7,462 bases of DNA from JACPNA01 sp964429715 (GTDB taxonomy: Archaea > Nanobdellota > Nanobdellia > Woesearchaeales > GW2011-AR9), in the NCBI GenBank assembly GCA_964429715.1, contig CAYSCV010000067.1:1-7462 (forward strand), given 5' to 3'. Below, piece by piece: positions 1 through 4,328 of the stretch. Each line of letters starts with the position of its first letter. Position 1 is the stretch's first letter. A program made the translations under genes and the position numbers. A model generated the notes under the pieces. It was not told the origin of the DNA, searched no databases, and was given only the letters and a program-made list of their open reading frames with translations.

Positions 1-41
1 CGTTCGGAGGTTGCTTGCAGCAACCAACGGGGTATTGACCC
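1..41 (+). other. Two adjacent potential hairpins at the window edge
   Basis: Positions 9-15 (GGTTGCT) can pair with 19-25 (AGCAACC) around a 3-base loop. Bases 1-4 (CGTT) can extend this by pairing with 26-29 (AACG), leaving 5-8 bulged. A second stem follows at once: 30-33 (GGGT) with 38-41 (ACCC) around ATTG. The stretch is visibly richer in G+C than the rest of the window. It could be the end of a structured RNA or a structured stretch inside a coding sequence. I do not recognise it as tRNA, 5S rRNA or SRP RNA. The pairing is directly visible; any function is open. Confidence 0.3.
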
Positions 42-79
42 AGCGAGTAATAAAAGAGGGAGGAGAATTTTTAAGATAA
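2..79 (+). CDS. Possible C-terminal fragment of an unidentified protein
   Basis: The second plus-strand frame is open from the window edge to a TAA at 77-79, giving 25 residues that end in IKEGGEFLR. The start lies outside the window. The mix of hydrophobic and basic residues looks protein-like, but 25 codons is too short to prove coding, and frame 1 is also open to a TAG at 97-99. I do not recognise the family. If real, it converges on the glycosyltransferase gene, with the two 3' ends overlapping by 9 bp. The same bases can form two hairpins, so an RNA gene is the main alternative. Confidence 0.3.
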   Translation, partial: VRRLLAATNGVLTQRVIKEGGEFLR

Positions 80-1207
80 CAGTACTTTCTTTATCTTAGT
101 GATAGACCGTTCCCAAGAAAAAGAATAAGTGATGGTTTTCCTCGCATTTAGGCCGAGCTGGGTGCGAAATTTGTAATCACGCATGATTTTTTCGATTTTT
201 TGGGCAAGCATGGCGGAACTTTCTTTGGCGAAGAAGACACCGTTATAGTCTTTGACAATGTAATTTTTAATGAAACCTACTTTTGAGGCGATGACGGGTA
301 AGCCTGTCGCCATGGCTTCTAATGTGGCAAGGGAGGTGGTTTCGGTTGAACTAGGCATGACAAACAAGTCCATGGCTTTAAGATAGTCAGGAACGTTATC
401 GACGAAACCGGTGATGGTGCAGTGGTGGTGAGATTTACATTGATTTGTTTGATTTTTTGGACCGTCGCCGACGAGCAGAAGGTGGATGGGTTTTTCTGAA
501 GAGAGTTGTTTACAGGCGTCGATTAAGACCGTGACGTTTTTTTCTTTTGATATTCTACCAACGTAGCCAATGACGAAATGTTTCGGATCGATGCCTAGTT
601 TTTCTTTGTAAGTGCTTTTTTCAGTTGTGGGGGAGAAACGGATGATGTCGACGCCAAGTTTCGCAACAGTTGTATGAGTGGTTACATTTGCAGTCTGAAG
701 TTCGGTTTGCAATTCGTAATAGGGAACAATAATGGTGTCACAGCGGTTATACATCATGACGGAGAGTTTTTTGATGGTGTTGAGGAAAAACCAGTTGAGT
801 ATTTTAGGGAAGAATTTGGCAAATAATTCCCAGGCGATGGTGTGGATGTAGAAGATGGTGCGTTTTTCAAATTTTGAGCTGTAGTAAATACTAAGATAAC
901 TGATTAAGGCGGGGCCTTGGATGAAGACGGTGTCGGCGTTTTGGATGGCCGTGATTATTTTTTTTCTATTTTTGAACGAAAGTTGAAGGTTGGGGTAGCC
1001 GGATACTTTAATTAGTTTAGAAGGTTTAATGAATGTGATTTCTTTGACGCCAGGAATTTTTGTTTTGATACCGTAATCAGGAACGAGCAGAGAGATTTCA
1101 AATTCGTCTAAGGAGCGTTTGATGAATTCTTCCATGAATTTCATGGTGCCGTCTACTTTAGGATAGTATGTGTCAGCGACGATGAGGAGTTTTGGTTTTT
1201 TGGCCAT
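71..1207 (-). CDS. GT4-type glycosyltransferase (GT-B fold)
   Basis: 378 residues, a normal length for GT4 retaining glycosyltransferases, which move a sugar from a nucleotide donor to a lipid, inositol or glycan acceptor at the cytosolic membrane face. The N-terminal Rossmann half starts with KLLIVADTYYPKVDG (residues 6-20), a version of the usual acceptor-side opening with a glycine-containing loop. The C-terminal half carries VGRISKEKN (216-224), where the Arg and Lys normally hold the donor phosphates, then LLLVGDGP (243-250). The E-x7-E motif is complete at Glu289 and Glu297 and is followed by AMATGLPVIAS. The typical FSWERSI tail is at 363-369. No membrane segment is evident. The gene lies 14 nt downstream of the deacetylase gene, so the two are probably co-transcribed. 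There is no clear Shine-Dalgarno, but the ATG fits the first beta strand. Fold and mechanism are secure; donor and acceptor are not. Its codons are often C-ended, opposite to the plus-strand genes. Confidence 0.9.
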   Translation of the reverse strand: MAKKPKLLIVADTYYPKVDGTMKFMEEFIKRSLDEFEISLLVPDYGIKTKIPGVKEITFIKPSKLIKVSGYPNLQLSFKNRKKIITAIQNADTVFIQGPALISYLSIYYSSKFEKRTIFYIHTIAWELFAKFFPKILNWFFLNTIKKLSVMMYNRCDTIIVPYYELQTELQTANVTTHTTVAKLGVDIIRFSPTTEKSTYKEKLGIDPKHFVIGYVGRISKEKNVTVLIDACKQLSSEKPIHLLLVGDGPKNQTNQCKSHHHCTITGFVDNVPDYLKAMDLFVMPSSTETTSLATLEAMATGLPVIASKVGFIKNYIVKDYNGVFFAKESSAMLAQKIEKIMRDYKFRTQLGLNARKTITYSFSWERSITKIKKVLLS

Positions 1208-1221
1208 GGAATTATTCTTTA

Positions 1222-1893
1222 TTATTTGATGCGGAAAAACTTTTCTCCGAAGCGTTTGCGAATTTTTATGCCGTCATGGATGGCACGAAAGAGGAGGAGA
1301 ACAAAAGGATAGGCGACGTGGACTTTTTGGCTACGGAAGGTTTTAAGTGATTCTAGTTTAAGTTTGAATGTATCTGTGATATTGATGAATAAAGCAGGAT
1401 AGAGGGTTTTGAATGAGACGGGATTCCAAACAGAGTAGATATAAATTTCAGAATGGTTTGAAGGGAGTTGGTGGATGGCGTTTAACGTGATTTGATGGAC
1501 GGCTTTATGGTCAGGATGAGGGTCTTCATTACTATGAGTAAAGATTTTGGTTGGTTTTTCTGATTTTATAAGTTGAATTAATTTTTCGTTGACTTTTTTT
1601 GTTTTGGCGTCTTCAATGAAGTTGAGTTCTTTGAGGTCGTAGAAGATGGTTTGGCAGTTGAGGAGTTTACTTGCTTCGAGCGTTTCTTTTGAACGCATTT
1701 TCTGTACTACTTCTTCTTTAAGCCAGGGATGAGAATTTTCGCCGTAGGAGAAGATGACGGCGATGACGGATTTACCTTCTTTGGTGTAGTTGGCTATGGT
1801 GCCACCTGCGCCGATAACGAAGTCGTCAGAGTGGGCGCTGCAGACGAGAATGGTTTCTTTGCTTGTGGTCTTGGGGATTATTTTTTTGGTCAT
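1222..1893 (-). CDS. PIG-L/LmbE-family zinc-dependent de-N-acetylase
   Basis: 223 residues, typical for the family that removes acetyl groups from N-acetylglucosamine conjugates (GPI-anchor PIG-L, MshB, BshB, archaeal diacetylchitobiose deacetylase). The first motif is AHSDDF at residues 20-25, where most members have (A/P)HPDDE. His21 and Asp24 are the expected zinc ligands and Asp23 the expected base. The second metal/catalytic motif, HPDH, is intact at 126-129. An Arg67-x2-E helix lies where the family's conserved Arg/Glu helix is expected. Pro-to-Ser and Glu-to-Phe changes in motif 1 leave the metal and base residues in place, so activity is likely. The C-terminus is basic (KIRKRFGEKFFRIK), with a hydrophobic stretch before it (about 195-205), possibly for membrane contact. 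The gene is first in a probable two-gene unit with the glycosyltransferase 14 nt downstream, and its product probably deacetylates that enzyme's product. The natural substrate is inferred. Confidence 0.88.
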   Translation of the reverse strand: MTKKIIPKTTSKETILVCSAHSDDFVIGAGGTIANYTKEGKSVIAVIFSYGENSHPWLKEEVVQKMRSKETLEASKLLNCQTIFYDLKELNFIEDAKTKKVNEKLIQLIKSEKPTKIFTHSNEDPHPDHKAVHQITLNAIHQLPSNHSEIYIYSVWNPVSFKTLYPALFINITDTFKLKLESLKTFRSQKVHVAYPFVLLLFRAIHDGIKIRKRFGEKFFRIK

Positions 1894-1932
1894 TAGGGAA
1901 AAGGATATTCTCGTGCTTTAAGAAGGTTTTTG

Positions 1933-1942
1933 TTTTTAAATT
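1933..1942 (-). promoter_or_regulatory. Alternative TATA-like box for the minus-strand deacetylase
   Basis: Read on the minus strand this is AATTTAAAAA, an A/T-rich archaeal TATA-like element about 40 bp upstream of the deacetylase ATG. Initiation some 25 bp downstream would give a leader of about 18 nt. The stronger TATA at 1955-1964, read leftward, is a competing choice with a leader of about 39 nt. No Shine-Dalgarno is visible before the ATG, which suits a short-leader transcript. Confidence 0.35.
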
Positions 1943-1954
1943 CAAGACAATAGG

Positions 1955-1964
1955 TTTATAAATA
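1955..1964 (+). promoter_or_regulatory. TATA box of the plus-strand cluster, possibly bidirectional
   Basis: TTTATAAATA matches the archaeal TATA consensus well. Initiation about 25 bp downstream (near 1985) leaves a leader of about 22 nt before the ATG at 2008. It also argues against the in-frame GTG at 1966, which sits only 2 nt after the box and could not be in the transcript. The inner TTTATAAA is an inverted repeat, so TBP could bind in either orientation and drive the deacetylase gene as well. Confidence 0.55.
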
Positions 1965-2007
1965 GGTGCTATGCTATAGTGGTGATAAAGAGATACGGGT
2001 TGAAATT

Positions 2008-2634
2008 ATGAGATTAGAAGAAAAATTATCACACTTGGACGAATTGATCTGGACGCAATTTGAGAAAGTAACGCAAAAAGCGGATGTGGATTTAGGATTA
2101 GATAAGTATGATTTGGCACGAGGGAGTTTGAATGTTGCTTTAGCGGGATCGTTGGCGTTTACAATTTATAGTGGTATTAATTGGGCGAAATATGAGAGTT
2201 CTCAGATAGTTTGTGTAGGGTATGGTTTGCTTATGATGGCAACGGATGTTCTAAATAAGAAAAAAATAGAAGAGATACGACAATTTGATGTTGAACTTCT
2301 GAAGAAAGGTAGGATGGTAAGTCCGCATTATACTCCACGACGCCCGGTTACGTTATTGTTAGCATCAATGGTAATTGGAACGGCGTTGCAAGTGGTTCCA
2401 GAGATATCGCAGGATCAAGATGTGCAATATTTGTATAATCTTGGATTGGGTGCACAATATATTAGTATTCTTGGAAGTGTATCTTTAAATTATTTTTGTT
2501 CGCAACTGCCAAAACCGCCACGTGCGAGTCAAGGGAAGTTACAACAGTGGTATGTTGGATTGAAAGAGTCGTTGGGTGTGAAAGGAGCACTAGATGTGAA
2601 TGGTGTGAAGTGTGAAAGTAATAGTATAATATAA
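2008..2634 (+). CDS. Four-helix membrane protein of unknown function
   Basis: 208 residues from the ATG at 2008. An in-frame GTG at 1966 would add 14 residues but is ruled out by the TATA box just before it. I do not recognise the family. A charged, probably helical N-terminal region (about 1-38) precedes four hydrophobic segments at about 41-58, 65-82, 113-130 and 142-163. A short basic loop with RQF and KKGR (91-102) separates the first and second pairs. The tail from 165 on is soluble, starting with a proline-rich PKPPRASQGK stretch. There is no signal-peptide cleavage signature and no catalytic motif I can name. Helices 1-2 and 3-4 could be two hairpins with both ends cytosolic. It is first of three closely spaced plus-strand genes. 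Codons end in G or A, as in thrS. Coding is likely from the regular codon pattern and hydrophobic periodicity. Confidence 0.72.
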   Translation: MRLEEKLSHLDELIWTQFEKVTQKADVDLGLDKYDLARGSLNVALAGSLAFTIYSGINWAKYESSQIVCVGYGLLMMATDVLNKKKIEEIRQFDVELLKKGRMVSPHYTPRRPVTLLLASMVIGTALQVVPEISQDQDVQYLYNLGLGAQYISILGSVSLNYFCSQLPKPPRASQGKLQQWYVGLKESLGVKGALDVNGVKCESNSII

Positions 2635-2647
2635 CATAAATATAATT

Positions 2648-2654
2648 GGAGGAT
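2648..2654 (+). promoter_or_regulatory. Strong Shine-Dalgarno that fixes the start at 2661
   Basis: GGAGGAT lies 6 nt before the ATG at 2661, a near-ideal ribosome binding site. The reading frame is also open back to a TTG at 2646, but that codon precedes the site, so the TTG start can be dismissed. This is the clearest ribosome binding site in the window, and it belongs to an internal cluster gene rather than to a leader gene. Confidence 0.8.
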
Positions 2655-2660
2655 TATAAA

Positions 2661-3167
2661 ATGGGATTAGAAAATAAAATACAAAAGCATTTTCAAGTGC
2701 CGTTAGGAGTACGAAGTCAAGTAATTGAACAGAGAATAATGGGATATTTGCCAGCAGATTATGATGATGGGCGGTTGGAAAATGCAGGGAGTGGGGAGAC
2801 GAAGACAGCGTTACGTCTGCATGTTGATTCGGTCATAGATATGTATGCAGGGCAAGATGCGAATGTGTTGACGATTCTGTCGTATGCTTCACAAAAAGGG
2901 AGATTGACGGAGTTTCTGACGTTGTTAGAAGGCCAGTATAGCAGAGGAACGATTGGATATTTACTGCCGGAATTACGATCGTATGCCGAGGCAAATAATA
3001 TGAAGAAGAGTCAGGAGTTTTTTATGCAATGTTATGCTGATTTGGGAGTAGATGCACGAGATGATGTACAAATTATGCAAATGACGAAAGGGGAACAGGG
3101 GAGAGGAATATGTGAGGGTTATAAGAATAAAAATAGTGTTAGGGGAGATACTTCTGTTGATGCTTGA
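2661..3167 (+). CDS. Small helical soluble protein, unknown function
   Basis: 168 residues, start set by the GGAGGAT site 6 nt upstream. I do not recognise the family. There is no signal peptide or membrane segment. An N-terminal amphipathic region (about 1-30) is followed by an acidic Gly/Asp-rich loop (31-47). Several predicted helices then run from about 48 to 130, including VLTILSYASQKGRLTEFLTLL (69-89) and ELRSYAEANNMKKSQEFFMQCY (104-125). Their spacing resembles short helical-hairpin (TPR-like) units, though no repeat consensus is clear. The last 30 or so residues are polar, Gly-rich and probably disordered. The gene lies 26 nt after the membrane-protein gene and 19 nt before the next, so the three were probably transcribed together. 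A link to the membrane protein's cytosolic face is a guess from position only. Confidence 0.7.
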   Translation: MGLENKIQKHFQVPLGVRSQVIEQRIMGYLPADYDDGRLENAGSGETKTALRLHVDSVIDMYAGQDANVLTILSYASQKGRLTEFLTLLEGQYSRGTIGYLLPELRSYAEANNMKKSQEFFMQCYADLGVDARDDVQIMQMTKGEQGRGICEGYKNKNSVRGDTSVDA

Positions 3168-3186
3168 ATAGATTGTATGTATTACT

Positions 3187-4239
3187 ATGTCTAAAATAAT
3201 TTCACCGCCGCAGGAACTTTTTTTTGATCGATTGCTCTCGCATTATCAAAAAGGCTATACCTCAGTGAAAAAGCCATATCCGGAAAGTTGGGAGGATTGC
3301 TGCGGATTACAAACACGAATTTTACAGCAGTCAACACCGTTTTTTATCAATGGGGCGGTTGCGGATGATTTATACAATATTTCTCGTGATAGAAAAGATA
3401 TAGATTGTCTTTCACATATGCCTTTTCCTCTTTTATATTTTGAACTGATGGACCCATTAGAAATTATTGTAGGTGAACAATATAAACGATCGGTGAAAGG
3501 AATTGTGTTGGGTAAAGAACATTTATTATTTCCTGGGTCATTGAGCAAAGCATTTGGAAAAGATTACTTTAATATTTTGTTGTATGATATGAATACACTT
3601 CGTGAACAGCCAGCAAAAGATTTACCAGATACCGCGTATTTTGAAGCACAGACACCATATAATTTAGGGTTTACAAGTCATTTATTTCAATATCTGCCTA
3701 ATCAGAATGAATTCCTCGGTGTTAAGACGTATACATTAGATACAAAAAGAGGCTTGATGCAGAATCCTTTGTCGGAAGGTGAGCAGGATAGAGTTAGGGA
3801 ACATTTTACACAGATTACACATTTTTGTTTGAATTTGATTGATTATATTAATGCGCATAATATCATGCTAAAAGTCGTAGAGCGAGAGACAAGAGATGCT
3901 AGAGAACTTGAGCGGATTAATCGCAAACGTGAAACAAAAGGAAAAAGACCATTTTTGGTGTTGAAACCGTTTTATTGGGTAGATATTACTGAGAAAACGA
4001 TTGTCAGAAAGGATTTAGGATCAGAAGAGATGTTGAGATCTGAAGCGGGGCAAGAAAATGTGTTACAGTATAGAGAATGGGTACGAGGGCATTTTCAACG
4101 GTATCATACTGTTGAGGGAATTAAAAAGAATTGGATTAATCCGTATGTACGGGGACCGTCGGCAGCACCATGGAAAGAGAATAGGTATGTCGTGTTAGAA
4201 GAGATGTTGGAACGCGGGGCGTTTCCATCACAGAAATAG
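3187..4239 (+). CDS. Mobile-element-type protein with AcrVA2-like C-terminal signature
   Basis: 350 residues; I cannot assign a tested function. Two blocks look familiar from uncharacterised phage, plasmid and prophage proteins. One is PFPLLYFE at 79-86. The other is a C-terminal signature, VRGHFQRYH (299-307) then WINPYVRGP (316-324). Before the latter lie INAHNIMLKVVERE (221-234), an Arg/Lys-rich helix and a GKRPFLVLKPF stretch (252-262), in an order I recall from that group. The anti-CRISPR AcrVA2 ends with a comparable RRGHWxxY...W.P segment. AcrVA2 targets Cas12a synthesis, but the broader group is not shown to do so. The resemblance is from memory and does not prove homology. No membrane segment is seen. 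No Shine-Dalgarno precedes the ATG, 19 nt after the previous gene. Codon and base use in the first two-thirds or so lack the plus-strand G bias of the neighbours, suggesting later acquisition. Confidence 0.7.
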   Translation: MSKIISPPQELFFDRLLSHYQKGYTSVKKPYPESWEDCCGLQTRILQQSTPFFINGAVADDLYNISRDRKDIDCLSHMPFPLLYFELMDPLEIIVGEQYKRSVKGIVLGKEHLLFPGSLSKAFGKDYFNILLYDMNTLREQPAKDLPDTAYFEAQTPYNLGFTSHLFQYLPNQNEFLGVKTYTLDTKRGLMQNPLSEGEQDRVREHFTQITHFCLNLIDYINAHNIMLKVVERETRDARELERINRKRETKGKRPFLVLKPFYWVDITEKTIVRKDLGSEEMLRSEAGQENVLQYREWVRGHFQRYHTVEGIKKNWINPYVRGPSAAPWKENRYVVLEEMLERGAFPSQK

Positions 4240-4263
4240 AGAATTTCTTAAAATAAACCCTAA

Positions 4264-4273
4264 TATATTTAAA
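4264..4273 (+). promoter_or_regulatory. Probable TATA box of thrS
   Basis: TATATTTAAA, 55 bp upstream of the thrS ATG in an 89-bp intergenic gap, matches an archaeal TATA box. Initiation about 25 bp downstream would fall near 4294 and give a leader of about 35 nt. The gap indicates that thrS and the genes behind it form their own transcription unit, separate from the three-gene cluster. No oligo-T terminator is evident just after 4239. Confidence 0.5.
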
Positions 4274-4282
4274 TGGAGAGGC

Positions 4283-4315
4283 TTCTCTTTAGGTCTAAAT
4301 AGGTAAATAAGAGAA
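4283..4315. repeat. 7-bp inverted repeat in the thrS leader
   Basis: TTCTCTT (4283-4289) and AAGAGAA (4309-4315) are exact inverted copies separated by 19 bp. That spacer contains TAGGT twice (4290-4294 and 4300-4304). A competing small stem can form between AGAG at 4277-4280 and CTCT at 4285-4288. The repeat straddles the expected start of transcription and ends just before the Shine-Dalgarno. It could be a DNA operator or, if transcription starts earlier, a leader hairpin. Chance is possible in A/T-rich DNA. Confidence 0.35.
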
Positions 4316-4317
4316 AA

Positions 4318-4322
4318 AGGTG
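4318..4322 (+). promoter_or_regulatory. Shine-Dalgarno of thrS
   Basis: AGGTG sits 6 nt before the ATG at 4329. It overlaps an in-frame GTG at 4320 that would add three residues. Because the site covers that codon, and because archaeal ThrRS proteins start MKxLxIHxD, the ATG is the real start. Confidence 0.7.
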
Positions 4323-4328
4323 TGTATT

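Noticed and set aside
71..1893. Mycothiol or bacillithiol synthesis operon
   Set aside because: Only the general two-enzyme logic matches. No ligase partner is present and an archaeal host makes a different glucosaminyl product more likely.
1966..2007. GTG start for the membrane protein, adding 14 residues
   Set aside because: It lies 2 nt after the TATA box, so it would not be in the transcript. The ATG at 2008 fits the expected transcription start.
2646..2660. TTG start for the small helical protein
   Set aside because: It precedes the strong GGAGGAT site, which is ideally placed for the ATG at 2661.
3255..3548. Antisense open frame of 97 codons within the AcrVA2-like gene
   Set aside because: It lies wholly inside a better-supported gene. 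Its composition is Ser/Pro/Cys-rich, as expected of a shadow frame, and there is no ribosome site.
4320..4328. GTG start for thrS
   Set aside because: It overlaps the Shine-Dalgarno itself, and the family starts MKxLxIHxD, as the ATG at 4329 gives.
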